Shown here piece after piece: positions 24,800 through 33,031 of a stretch of DNA of 64,000 nucleotides (within the stretch, counting starts at the first letter, position 1; the number at the start of each line of letters is the position of its first letter). This DNA comes from DATMER01 sp031390755. GTDB lineage: Bacteria > Acidobacteriota > Thermoanaerobaculia > Multivoradales > UBA5704. A program made the position numbers and the translations under genes. The notes under the pieces are model-generated. The model was not told the origin of the DNA and did no database searches. It saw only the letters and a list, made by a program, of their open reading frames with translations. The stretch lies in assembly GCA_031390755.1 (NCBI GenBank), contig JANMTS010000105.1:62001-126000 (forward strand), given 5' to 3'.

Positions 24800-27250
24800 A
24801 TGGCCGAAGCTCTTTCGACCCCGCCGCCGCTAACATCCCCGAATGCCGTCCGCAGGCCCCGGCGCGGTCTGCGCTGGCTGGGTCTGATCCTTCTCCTGAT
24901 CGTCGTCCTTCTCCTCGTCGTCCTCGTCGGGGCGCTCTGGATGCGCGGCGAGCTTCGGGCGAGCCTGCCGCAGATGGACGGCGAGCGGCCGGTCGCCGGG
25001 CTGACCGCGCCGGTCACGGTCGAGCGCGACGGCCTCGGCGTGCCCACGATTCGCGCCGCCTCCCGGGTGGACGCCATCCGCGCCCTCGGCTTCCTCCATG
25101 CCCAGGACCGCTTCTTCCAGATGGATCTGCTGCGGCGGCAGGCTGCGGGCGAGCTGTCCGAGCTGGTCGGGAAGGCCGCCGTGGAGACCGACAAGGGGCA
25201 CCGGGTCCACCGGCTGCGCGATGTGGCCCAGCGTAGCGTCGCGGCCGCGTCGCCTGCGGACCGCGAGCTTCTCGAGGCCTACACTGCCGGAGTGAACGCC
25301 GGCCTCGCGGCCCTCGGAGCGCCGCCGTTCGAGTACCTTCTCCTCCGGCTCGATCCCGCTCCCTGGAAGCCGGAGGACACCTTCCTCGTCGTGCTCGCCA
25401 TGTTCATCGAGCTGAACGACCCGGACGGCACGCACGAGCTTTCTCTGGGCGTGATGCGCGACACCCTCCCCGGCCCGATGTTCGACTTCCTCTCCCAGAG
25501 CGGCGGCGAGTGGGACGCGCCGCTGGTCGGCCAGCCCATGGCCACGCCGCCGATCCCCGGCCCCGAGGTGTTCGACCTGCGCAAGGAGACCGTCCGCGCC
25601 CGGCCGCTCCCGTGGAACACCGTCGGCGAGCGCCGCCAGCCCCGGGGCAGCAACAACTGGGCGGTCGCCGGCACCCACACCGCGGATGGCCGGGCCTGGA
25701 TCGCGAACGACATGCACCTCGGCATCCAGGTCCCGAACATCTGGTACCGCGCCTCAATGGCCGTCGGCGACCGCCGCTCCACCGGCGTCACCCTCCCCGG
25801 CGTCCCCGCCTTCGCCGTCGGCAGCACCGGCCGCATCGCCTGGGGGTTCACCAACAGCTACGTCGACTGGCACGACCTCGTGATCGTCGAGACCGATCCG
25901 AAGAACCCGGAGACCTACCGGACCGCCCAGGGTCCGCGCCGGTTCGAGCACAGGAAAGAGGTCATCCGGGTGAAGGGCGGAGAGGACGTGACGCTGGACG
26001 TTCGCGAGACGATCTGGGGACCGGTGGTTCTGGACGAGGGACTGGAAGGACGCCCGGACCGGCCGCTCGTCCTCGCCTGGACCGCCCATCATCCCGATGC
26101 AATCAACCTGGAGTTCTTCCGCCTGGAAGAAGCCCGCACGGTCGACGACGCGATCGAGATCGCCCACCGTTCCGGCATCCCGCCGCAGAACTTCGTGGTC
26201 GCCGACGCCGGCGGCCGGATCGCCTGGACCATCATCGGAAAGATCCCCAAGCGGACCGGTTTCGACGGCAAGGCCCCCACGTCGTGGGCCGACGGAACCC
26301 ACAACTGGAACGGCTGGCTCGCGACGGACGAGGTGCCGAAGATCGTCGATCCCCCGTCGGGCCGGATCTGGACCGCCAACACCCGCGTCGTGGAAGGTGA
26401 GGAGCTGGCCCGGGTCGGCGACGCCGGCTACTGGCTCGGAGCCCGCGCCCGCCAGATCCGCGACGGTCTTCTCGCGCTGGACAAGGCAACGCCCCGGGAT
26501 CTCCTCGCCATCCAGCTCGACGACCGCGCGCTGTTCCTGGAGCGCTGGCACAAGCTCTTCCTCGACACCCTCACGCCCCAGGCTCTGGAGGGGCATCCGC
26601 GCCGTGCCGAGCTGCGCAAACAGCTGGAGACGGGCTGGACCGGCCACGCCTCGGTCGATTCGACGGCCTACCGCTTCGTCAAGGAGATGCGGGTCGACTT
26701 CCGCAACCGGACCTTCGAGTCGATCTTCGCCCGCTGCGCCGCAGCCGACGAGCGCTTCGATCCGGGCGACCTGCGGCAGATCGAGGGGCCGCTCTGGAAG
26801 CTCGTCGCCGAGCGCCCGGCCCACCTGCTCGATCCGCAGCACAAGACCTGGGACGAGCAGCTCCTGGCCTCGGTCGACGCCGTGCTCGCGAGCTATGAAG
26901 GCCAGGATCTCGCCGGTCGCACCTGGGGAGAGAGGAACACCTCTCGCATCCGCCATCCGCTCTCCGCGGCCCTCCCCGGCTTCGCCGCGCGCTGGCTGAA
27001 CGTCGATCCGCGACCGCTCCCCGGGGATGCGGACATGCCGCGCTTCGTGACCCCCGCCTTCGGAGCCTCGGAGCGGATCGTGGTCTCGCCGGGTGGAGAA
27101 GACGCCGGCTTCTTCCACATGCCCGTGGGTCAGAGCGGCCATCCGCTCTCGCCGCACTACCGGGACGGCCAGAAGGCCTGGGAGGAAGGGCTGCCGACGC
27201 CGTTCCTGCCGGGCACGGCGGTGACGACGCTCAGGCTGATTCCCGGCTGA
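24800..27250 (+). CDS. Penicillin acylase family Ntn hydrolase
   Basis: An 816-residue S45 precursor. An N-terminal membrane anchor (about residues 23-43) makes it envelope-attached. The small-subunit region (VERDGLGVPTIRAASRVDA, FLHAQDRFFQMDLLRRQAAG) is followed by an autocleavage site giving Ser284 in RGSNNWAVAG as the catalytic N-terminal nucleophile. Large-subunit motifs are also present (WIANDMHLGIQVPNIWY, FTNSYVDWHDL, ending HMPVGQSGHPLSPHYRDGQ). Relatives hydrolyse amides including acyl-homoserine lactones and penicillins; the natural substrate is unknown. It is divergent from ubiD with a 62-bp gap and has a GGAG Shine-Dalgarno. Confidence 0.93.
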   Translation: MAEALSTPPPLTSPNAVRRPRRGLRWLGLILLLIVVLLLVVLVGALWMRGELRASLPQMDGERPVAGLTAPVTVERDGLGVPTIRAASRVDAIRALGFLHAQDRFFQMDLLRRQAAGELSELVGKAAVETDKGHRVHRLRDVAQRSVAAASPADRELLEAYTAGVNAGLAALGAPPFEYLLLRLDPAPWKPEDTFLVVLAMFIELNDPDGTHELSLGVMRDTLPGPMFDFLSQSGGEWDAPLVGQPMATPPIPGPEVFDLRKETVRARPLPWNTVGERRQPRGSNNWAVAGTHTADGRAWIANDMHLGIQVPNIWYRASMAVGDRRSTGVTLPGVPAFAVGSTGRIAWGFTNSYVDWHDLVIVETDPKNPETYRTAQGPRRFEHRKEVIRVKGGEDVTLDVRETIWGPVVLDEGLEGRPDRPLVLAWTAHHPDAINLEFFRLEEARTVDDAIEIAHRSGIPPQNFVVADAGGRIAWTIIGKIPKRTGFDGKAPTSWADGTHNWNGWLATDEVPKIVDPPSGRIWTANTRVVEGEELARVGDAGYWLGARARQIRDGLLALDKATPRDLLAIQLDDRALFLERWHKLFLDTLTPQALEGHPRRAELRKQLETGWTGHASVDSTAYRFVKEMRVDFRNRTFESIFARCAAADERFDPGDLRQIEGPLWKLVAERPAHLLDPQHKTWDEQLLASVDAVLASYEGQDLAGRTWGERNTSRIRHPLSAALPGFAARWLNVDPRPLPGDADMPRFVTPAFGASERIVVSPGGEDAGFFHMPVGQSGHPLSPHYRDGQKAWEEGLPTPFLPGTAVTTLRLIPG

Positions 27251-27352
27251 TTTTCAGCGGCGTTAACCAGCCGCGCCGCTCCGGCGTCTCAGGAGCACGA
27301 CCCCGGATCGACGACCGGTCCGGCAGGTCGCTCTGAACAAGGGAGGGCTCCG

Positions 27353-27814
27353 ATGGAACGCTGGCTCGTCATCTTGATCCTGGGACAATTCGCCTTCACG
27401 GCCTTCATCATCTGGCTGATCGCCCGCTATCGGGAGGGGCGGCTGCGGCAGCGGTCCGAGGAGCGGTCGCGGCTGATGGAGCGCTTCTCCTCCGGCCAGG
27501 AGCTGACCGACTTCCTCAACAGCCCGGCCGGCGCGCGCTACCTCGAGCTGATGGGCAGCCAGCCATCGCATCCCGCGAGGTCGCTCTCGGGAGCCGTGAC
27601 CGCGGGGATCATCTCGATCTCCGCGGGCTGCGCCTTCATGGTGCTCCCCAACCTCATGCCTCAGGGCGAGCTCTTCGGCCTGCGGATTCCCGGCGTCCTG
27701 GGAATCATGGTCGGAGTCGGAATCCTGATCTCGGCGGCGGTCTCCTCCTGGTTCTATCGCCGTGCCGGTCTGCTGACGAGATCGCGGCGCGAGGGACTCG
27801 GCGAAGAGCTGTGA
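27353..27814 (+). CDS. Small membrane protein ahead of an ECF sigma factor
   Basis: A 153-residue protein with membrane segments at residues 5-24 (LVILILGQFAFTAFIIWLI) and about 80-125, with a charged RERRxE-type loop between (REGRLRQRSEERSRLMERF). I recognise no family. Its stop overlaps the GTG of the following sigma factor (GTGA), so it is coupled to a regulatory operon. It might be a sensor or a target of the sigma factor, but there is no direct evidence. The start has a GGGAGG Shine-Dalgarno. Confidence 0.75.
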   Translation: MERWLVILILGQFAFTAFIIWLIARYREGRLRQRSEERSRLMERFSSGQELTDFLNSPAGARYLELMGSQPSHPARSLSGAVTAGIISISAGCAFMVLPNLMPQGELFGLRIPGVLGIMVGVGILISAAVSSWFYRRAGLLTRSRREGLGEEL

Positions 27815-28302
27815 ACGGAAGTCCGATGGACCAAGGCGCCTTCGAGCGCTTCCATGCCGAGACCGCGGAGGCTCTGTGGGCGTATCTGCGGAGGCTCGCC
27901 GGGGATTCGGCGCTCGCCGACGACGTGCTCCAGGAGAGCTATCTGAAGTTTCTGCGCCGTCCGCCCGCCGCGGACCGCGATCCGCGGGAGCATCGCGGGT
28001 ATCTCTTTCAGATCGCCACCAACCTGGTCCACGACCGTTGGCGCAGCCGGAAGCGGGAAGCCTCGATGCTGGAGCGCGTGCTCACCCTGTGGCCGGCCCG
28101 GCCCGGGCGGAGCCCCGGCCTGGGGCTGGACATGGGAAGCGCCCTGCAACGCCTGCCGCCGCGGGAGCGCGCCCTGCTCTGGCTGGCCTATGTAGATGGC
28201 TACAATCACCGGGAGATCGCCCGGATTCTGAACCTGAAGGAAGGAAGCGTCCGGGTGCTGCTCTTCCGGGCGCGCAAGAAGCTGGAGAAGGAGCTCGCAT
28301 GA
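27811..28302 (+). CDS. ECF-type RNA polymerase sigma factor
   Basis: A 163-residue sigma-70 factor of the extracytoplasmic-function class. Region 2 is seen in LADDVLQESYLKFLRR (the conserved DxxQExFLK core) and region 4 in LPPRERALLWLAYVDGYNHREIARI with LKEGSVRVLLFRARKKLE as recognition helix. Region 3 is a short linker, as expected. The GTG at 27811 gives the 4-bp overlap with the upstream gene; ATG 27826 is an alternative start. It is followed by a small membrane protein that overlaps its stop and is probably its anti-sigma partner. Confidence 0.92.
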   Translation: MNGSPMDQGAFERFHAETAEALWAYLRRLAGDSALADDVLQESYLKFLRRPPAADRDPREHRGYLFQIATNLVHDRWRSRKREASMLERVLTLWPARPGRSPGLGLDMGSALQRLPPRERALLWLAYVDGYNHREIARILNLKEGSVRVLLFRARKKLEKELA

Positions 28303-28658
28303 AGGAAGAGAAGTCCCCCCAAGCCCTCCCGCCCGACGAGCTTGCGATCCAGGAGGGACTGCGGCAACTCGCCCTGGAATCCCGGATCGACCGTCCCGAC
28401 CGCCCCGAACGTCCCCTGCCGGCAGCTTCGGATTTGTGGTGGCGCGCTGAGATCCTGTCCCGCTGGAACGCCCGGGACGACGCGGCCCGGGAGGCCGAGC
28501 GCCCGATCGTCTGGGGCCGAGCCGCGGCCGGCGTCGCGGCCCTCCTCATTCCGCTGTGCTTCTTTGAGTCGGCGCCGTGGCTCATGGCGGGCCTCGCGGC
28601 GCTCGGAATGCCTCTGATCGTGCTTGTGGCCTGGCTCTTCCTGCAACGCGAGACTTGA
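28299..28658 (+). CDS. Small membrane protein, possible anti-sigma factor
   Basis: A 119-residue protein with an acidic N-terminal cytosolic half (PPDELAIQEGLRQLALESRID) and two C-terminal membrane segments (GRAAAGVAALLIPLCFF and LAALGMPLIVLVAWLFLQ). It lacks a clear zinc-binding HxxxCxxC anti-sigma motif. The gene overlaps the sigma factor by 4 bp (ATGA), the usual arrangement for an anti-sigma or signalling partner; the role is inferred from position only. Confidence 0.72.
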   Translation: MKEEKSPQALPPDELAIQEGLRQLALESRIDRPDRPERPLPAASDLWWRAEILSRWNARDDAAREAERPIVWGRAAAGVAALLIPLCFFESAPWLMAGLAALGMPLIVLVAWLFLQRET

Positions 28659-28753
28659 CGGTTCCGGCAGCTCGAGGCTGGCGGGAGCCGAGGGCCGCCT
28701 GCGTACCTCCGTGTGAAGGCGTTCAAAACACCAATCCACGGAGAAAAACCGAT

Positions 28754-29434
28754 ATGTCTCTTCAAACTCTCGCGGCTCCGCAACTCGTCATCAACAGCCG
28801 CATGATCTATTCGAGCTGGATTCCGGCCGACCCCAAGGCGGCCGCGGCCCTGCTGCCGTCCCGTCTCCGCCCGGCCGACAACCAGGCGATCTACATGAAT
28901 CAGTACGTCGTGGACTCGGAGGAGCAGACCTCCGGGTTCGGCGCCTACTCGCTGACCTACCTCGGACTCGACCTGGGAAATCTGACCGCCCCGGACGGCG
29001 TCACGCCCGCTCGATTCTTCACCAACTATCTCAATTCGTCCGCCATCATGCGCGAGTACGTGGCGGAGCGCGGCGTCCCTGCCTCGCCGGGCACGACCAC
29101 GGTCGAAGTCCACGGCCATGATCTGGAAGCCACGACGTTCGTGGACGGAGTGGCGATCATCCGCACCCGCGCCAAGGTAGGCAAGAAGATCGGCGTCGTG
29201 GCGCGCGGCCATCTGACCTATCTGACGCAGCTCGACGGCAAGATCCTGGCGGGCAACTACGCCTACATCGGCGAGCTGGTCGATCCCTTCGAGCTGAAGT
29301 CGGTCGAGTTCCTGGCCAAGGACCACCCGCTCTGGGCGATCCGTCCCGCCGACCCCTTCCAGCCCGTGGCCGCGTCCTCCTGGTTCGCCCCGCGCGACTC
29401 GTTCGTCTACCCGGGCGGCGAGTACGAAGTCTGA
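28754..29434 (+). CDS. Acetoacetate decarboxylase-like protein
   Basis: A 226-residue protein with the acetoacetate decarboxylase/ADC-like cone fold pattern: LLPSRLRPADNQAIYMNQYVV (split to stay short: LRPADNQAIYMNQYVV), FGAYSLTYLGLDL, then a Lys-bearing KVGKKIGVVARGHLTYL. Classical ADC uses a Lys in an ExxK context as Schiff base; the matching Lys is not obvious, so a decarboxylase role is unproven. The AGGAG-like Shine-Dalgarno is 9 bp upstream. It precedes the phased palindrome array. Confidence 0.7.
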   Translation: MSLQTLAAPQLVINSRMIYSSWIPADPKAAAALLPSRLRPADNQAIYMNQYVVDSEEQTSGFGAYSLTYLGLDLGNLTAPDGVTPARFFTNYLNSSAIMREYVAERGVPASPGTTTVEVHGHDLEATTFVDGVAIIRTRAKVGKKIGVVARGHLTYLTQLDGKILAGNYAYIGELVDPFELKSVEFLAKDHPLWAIRPADPFQPVAASSWFAPRDSFVYPGGEYEV

Positions 29435-29460
29435 AGTGGTTGGTCGGTCCCGCCCGGGAG

Positions 29461-29982
29461 GGAAGCCTCCGTCGGGATGACGGATGCTTCCGGCACGGCG
29501 CCGGACCGAGAAGTCGGCCGCCGGAAGCATCCGCCGTGAACACGGACGTTTCCGGCGTACGACTGAAGCTTCCGGCGCGACGCCGGACCGGTAAGTCAGT
29601 CGACGGGAGCTTCCACCGTGAACACGGACGCATCCGGCGTGACGACTGAAGCTTCCGGCGCGGCGCGGAACCGGGAAGTCGGTCGCCGGAAGCATCCGCC
29701 TTGAACACGGACGCTTCCGGCGTACGACTGAAGCTTCTGGCGCGACGCCGGACCTGTAAGTCAGCCGACGGAAGCTTCCGGCGTGAACACGGACGCATAC
29801 GGCATGGCGACCGAAGCTTCCGGCGCGGCGTCGGATCGGGAAGTCGGCTGGCGGACGAGTCCGGCACGACTACGGAAGCTGCCGCCATGACGGCGGACGC
29901 ATCGGGCAAGACGACGGAAGCTTCCGGAGTGAGGACGGACGCGTCCGGCACGGCGCCGGATCGGGGGAAAGTGCCTTTCCCC
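29461..29982. repeat. Phased palindrome array 1 with terminal hairpin
   Basis: Units of about 21 bp alternate between one centred on GGAAGCTTCC and one centred on GGACGCGTCC/GACGCATCC, both 10-bp palindromes. In the left two-thirds they are grouped into four higher-order repeats of 82-83 bp (GTGAACACGGACG at 29536, 29618, 29701 and 29783); this spacing is not a multiple of three, so the array does not keep a reading frame. It ends at 29964-29982 in a hairpin with an 8-bp stem GGGGAAAG and TGC loop. A gap of about 68 bp with a TACAAT box follows before a small gene. The 29435-30050 gap holds nothing else. Confidence 0.88.
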
Positions 29983-30009
29983 GGAGCCGCGGGGCGGAAG
30001 GAAGAGCGC

Positions 30010-30015
30010 TACAAT
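30010..30015 (+). promoter_or_regulatory. TACAAT -10-like box downstream of array 1
   Basis: TACAAT lies between the array hairpin and the ATG at 30051, giving a leader of about 30 nt. No TTGACA-like -35 is visible 17 bp upstream. Confidence 0.45.
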
Positions 30016-30050
30016 TGTGCCTCTTCCACCGTCCCTGCGAACGGAGCCCC

Positions 30051-30161
30051 ATGCCTCGAGCCAAGAAGACTTCCGTTCAGTACCTCATCCTCAGCCTGAT
30101 CGCGTTGCCGGTCGTGATGTTCATCGCGTTCATCGCGTACTACCTTCTCAAGGGTCTTTGA
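30051..30161 (+). CDS. 36-residue membrane microprotein
   Basis: A short frame encoding a basic N-terminus (MPRAKKTS) followed by a single membrane helix of about 22 residues (YLILSLIALPVVMFIAFIAY) and a KGL tail. The gene is only 6 bp upstream of the S41-like gene and probably shares its transcript. Codon use and hydrophobic pattern match a genuine small transmembrane protein. Its function is unknown. It lies 69 bp after the end of the palindrome array. Confidence 0.65.
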   Translation: MPRAKKTSVQYLILSLIALPVVMFIAFIAYYLLKGL

Positions 30162-30167
30162 GCCGCG

Positions 30168-32474
30168 ATGAACGTACGCCGAGCTTCCGCCACCGCCACT
30201 ATCGCCGGCATCACCGTCGTCGCCCTGCTCGCCTTCGCCGGCTTCGGTCAGGCTCAGCCGACCCTCTCGGAGCGCCAGCTCGACAACCTCGTCGCCTACA
30301 CGCGGCTGCTCTCGCTCGTCCGTTTCTTCCATCCGTCGGACGCGGTGGCAGCGGCGGACTGGAGCAAGGTGGCGGTGGCGGGGGTTTCGCGGGTCCGGGA
30401 TGCGGCGGACCCGGCGGAGCTTGCCTCGCGTCTGGAAGAGGTCTTCAGGCCTCTCGCTCCGACGTTGCGGGTCCGGCCTCGGGGGGAACGGCCGGAGACG
30501 CCTCCAGAGCTTCGGCCTCCCGCTTCTGATTCGCGCATCGTGGCCTGGCGGCACTTCGGCGGCGACTTCGGGGCTGATCGCAAGGTCTTCACCAGCGAGC
30601 GGATCGACGACCAGACTCCGCCCGGCTTTGGCACGATGGCCCAGGCCGTGCTGCCCGGGCCGCTCAAGGGCAAGAGGATCCGGCTCCGCGCCTGGGTCAA
30701 GGCGGAAATGATGGGCGACGGTCGCGTTCAGCTCGGCCTGCGGGTCGATCGGGCCGGCGGCCAGGTCGGATTCTTCGACAACATGGCGGACCGTCCGCTG
30801 CGCACCACTCCCTGGAAGCTGGTCGAGATCGAAGGCGACGTGGCTCCGGACGCCGAGAGGATCCTCGTCATGGTGGTGGTGACGGGCGGCGGCATGGTAA
30901 GGCTCGACGAGGTCTCCCTCGCGGCGACCGACGGCAGGGGGCGGCAGGTTCTCCTCAATCCCGGCTTCGACGACGGCCAGCCCGGGGCTCCGCCGCCCGG
31001 CTGGCTCTTTCCCTACGAGTCGATCCGCGCCGGGTACGCGCTGACCCTTCGACGGGTGGACCAGTGCCGGGCCGGTGCCTGCCACGGAGCGTCCGCAGAC
31101 TACATCGCCATGAGCGCTCCGCTGGTGTCGGTCTGCCGGACGGGCAGTTGCGCCGAGATCAGCAGCACCTCGATCGCCACTCCCACCTTCGTCAGGCCTG
31201 ACCAGGTCAGGCAGGAGGATCTGGGCGGCGGCGTGACGGCCTGGCTGCCAGTCGCTCTCTACGCCGACCGCCAGGGGACGCTGCCTCGGTCTCCGTCCCC
31301 GGCGTTTCCGGGAATCGACGTGGCCGTCGACACCGCGGACACGCGCATGGCGGCGGCGGCGCTTGCCTGGGGCATCCTTCAGAATCTGCATCCCGAGCTG
31401 AAGAGGGAGGATCCGGCCTGGCTCCAGGCCTTGCGGTCCGTGCTGACCGCGGCGGCGGTCTCGGACCCGGAGGAGTTTTCCCGCATCGCCCGCACGCTGC
31501 TGGTGCCGCTCCACGACTCCCGGGCGTCCTTCTTCCGTCGAGACAATTCCGCGCGGCCCCTGGCGCTTCCTCTGACCTGGGAGTGGCTCGAAGGGCAGCT
31601 CGTCGTCACCGGTGTCGCGCAGGACGTGGCGGGGGGCGTGAAAGACATCCGGGTCGGGGACGTCGTCGAAGCGCTGGACGGCAAGTCCGCCGAGGAGGCC
31701 CTCGCGGCGGTGGAGGCTCGGACGTCCGCGGGCACGCCGGAGGGGCGGCGGTGGATGGCCCTGCAGGAGACGCTTTGGGGTCCGGCGGACTCGCGGGTGG
31801 CTCTTCGCCTCAAGACCGGAGCGGAGGTCGTCCTCGCGCGGACCGTGGCTCCGGGCGCGCGGCCCGCGGGCACGCCGCTGCCGAAGGTCTCGGAGCCCCG
31901 ACCGGGCGTCGTCTATGTGGATCTCTCCCGGGTCGGCGACGAGGAGTTGGAGTCCCTGTCGCCGCGGCTGACGGCAGCCAAGGGGCTGATCTTCGACCTG
32001 AGAGGCGGAACCGAAGTCTCGACCGTGCTGCTGTCTCACCTGATCGATCACACGGCGGCCAGCTCAAACTGGCAGGTGCCGGTGGTGATGGAACCGGATT
32101 TTCGCGAGGTCAAGTGGCTGACCACGGTCTGGACCATCGAGCCGAAGGCGCCGCGCTACAAGGGAAAGGTCGCATTCCTGACGGACGGCCGCGCTGACGG
32201 ATACGCCGAGACCCTGCTCGGTATGATCGAGGCCTACCGGCTGGGCGAGCGGGTGGGTGCCCGTTCGGGAGGCAGCAACGGCAGCTTCAACTGGAGCGAC
32301 CTGCCTGGAGGCTGGAGGCTGATGTGGAGCGGCCAGCGCGTGCTCAAGCACGACGAATCGCCGCTGCAAGGCGTGGGCGTGGCGCCCACCCATCCGGCGG
32401 CCCGCACCCTTCACGGCGTGGCGGCGGGCCGGGACGAGATCGTGGAGCGCGCGGTGGCGGTCGTGGGCGGCTGA
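30168..32474 (+). CDS. S41-like peptidase homologue lacking the catalytic serine
   Basis: A 768-residue secreted protein with a signal peptide (residues 1-29). A carbohydrate-binding-like middle domain (about 140-280) is followed by a PDZ-like segment (VKDIRVGDVVEALDGKSAEEAL) and the S41/tricorn-type core (PGVVYVDLSRV, LIFDLRGG, VAFLTDGRADGYAETLLG). From memory, active relatives read GRAISYAE at the last motif, with Ser as nucleophile; here the residue is Gly (DGYAE). A second motif near the end, GARSGGSNGSFN, is typical. It therefore looks like a pseudo-protease that binds rather than cleaves; this needs an alignment to confirm. Confidence 0.8.
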   Translation: MNVRRASATATIAGITVVALLAFAGFGQAQPTLSERQLDNLVAYTRLLSLVRFFHPSDAVAAADWSKVAVAGVSRVRDAADPAELASRLEEVFRPLAPTLRVRPRGERPETPPELRPPASDSRIVAWRHFGGDFGADRKVFTSERIDDQTPPGFGTMAQAVLPGPLKGKRIRLRAWVKAEMMGDGRVQLGLRVDRAGGQVGFFDNMADRPLRTTPWKLVEIEGDVAPDAERILVMVVVTGGGMVRLDEVSLAATDGRGRQVLLNPGFDDGQPGAPPPGWLFPYESIRAGYALTLRRVDQCRAGACHGASADYIAMSAPLVSVCRTGSCAEISSTSIATPTFVRPDQVRQEDLGGGVTAWLPVALYADRQGTLPRSPSPAFPGIDVAVDTADTRMAAAALAWGILQNLHPELKREDPAWLQALRSVLTAAAVSDPEEFSRIARTLLVPLHDSRASFFRRDNSARPLALPLTWEWLEGQLVVTGVAQDVAGGVKDIRVGDVVEALDGKSAEEALAAVEARTSAGTPEGRRWMALQETLWGPADSRVALRLKTGAEVVLARTVAPGARPAGTPLPKVSEPRPGVVYVDLSRVGDEELESLSPRLTAAKGLIFDLRGGTEVSTVLLSHLIDHTAASSNWQVPVVMEPDFREVKWLTTVWTIEPKAPRYKGKVAFLTDGRADGYAETLLGMIEAYRLGERVGARSGGSNGSFNWSDLPGGWRLMWSGQRVLKHDESPLQGVGVAPTHPAARTLHGVAAGRDEIVERAVAVVGG

Positions 32475-32486
32475 GGCTCCGCAGTC

Positions 32487-32894
32487 TCAAGTCCGCGCCG
32501 CGGCCCGCCGCCCATCGATCCACTCGCGGGCCGCGCGCTCGTGGTCGAAGAACTCGGTATCGAACCGCACATCCTTGCGGAACAGCTTCATGCCGGTGAA
32601 CACGAGCTTGGCCATGACCTTGGAAGAGAGCCGCGCGCGGCAGACGGCGACGCCCCGGACGGGCATCCGGGTCAGCGTCTCCGACGTGACCTTGCGGCCG
32701 GCCGGCGTGCCGCTCCCGAACCCGGTCATGTCGACGAGCATGTAGATGACGTCCCGGCCGCGGGCCATCTCGGCATGAACCATCGCGAGCGCCTCACTCT
32801 CCTCCAGGGACACATCCCCCTTCAGGCGCAGTCCGATCAGGTCGGGCTCTTCAAACCAGGTGGCATGGGAACCGACCGGCTGAATCTCGGGCAT
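32487..32894 (-). CDS. SpoIIAA-like (STAS-type) protein
   Basis: A 135-residue cytosolic protein with the SpoIIAA-like/DUF3478 pattern: WFEEPDLIGLRLKGDVSLEE, VIYMLVDMTGFGSGTPAGR, then GVAVCRARLSSKVMAKLVF and the FRTDTEFFDHERAAREW-type tail (here FDTEFFDHERAAREWI). Such proteins bind hydrophobic ligands or act in signalling; the function here is unknown. The very strong GGAGGAGG Shine-Dalgarno decides ATG 32894 over an upstream in-frame ATG. It is convergent with the S41-like gene (12-bp gap). Confidence 0.8.
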   Translation of the reverse strand: MPEIQPVGSHATWFEEPDLIGLRLKGDVSLEESEALAMVHAEMARGRDVIYMLVDMTGFGSGTPAGRKVTSETLTRMPVRGVAVCRARLSSKVMAKLVFTGMKLFRKDVRFDTEFFDHERAAREWIDGRRAAART

Positions 32895-33031
32895 CCCCTC
32901 CTCCTTCAGGCGACGTTGATCGCAGGATGCCACTACGATAGGGATAGCCGGACCGGTTTTCAACCCCGCCGTTGACAGTGCTCAACCCCGCCGTTGACGG
33001 CTCGCCGGGGCGCGGCTACGCTCCTCCTCCC

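Noticed and set aside
29461..29982. CRISPR-like array
   Set aside because: There are no distinct spacers: the repeats are contiguous palindromes with a 21-bp and an 82-83-bp periodicity, and no cas genes are present.
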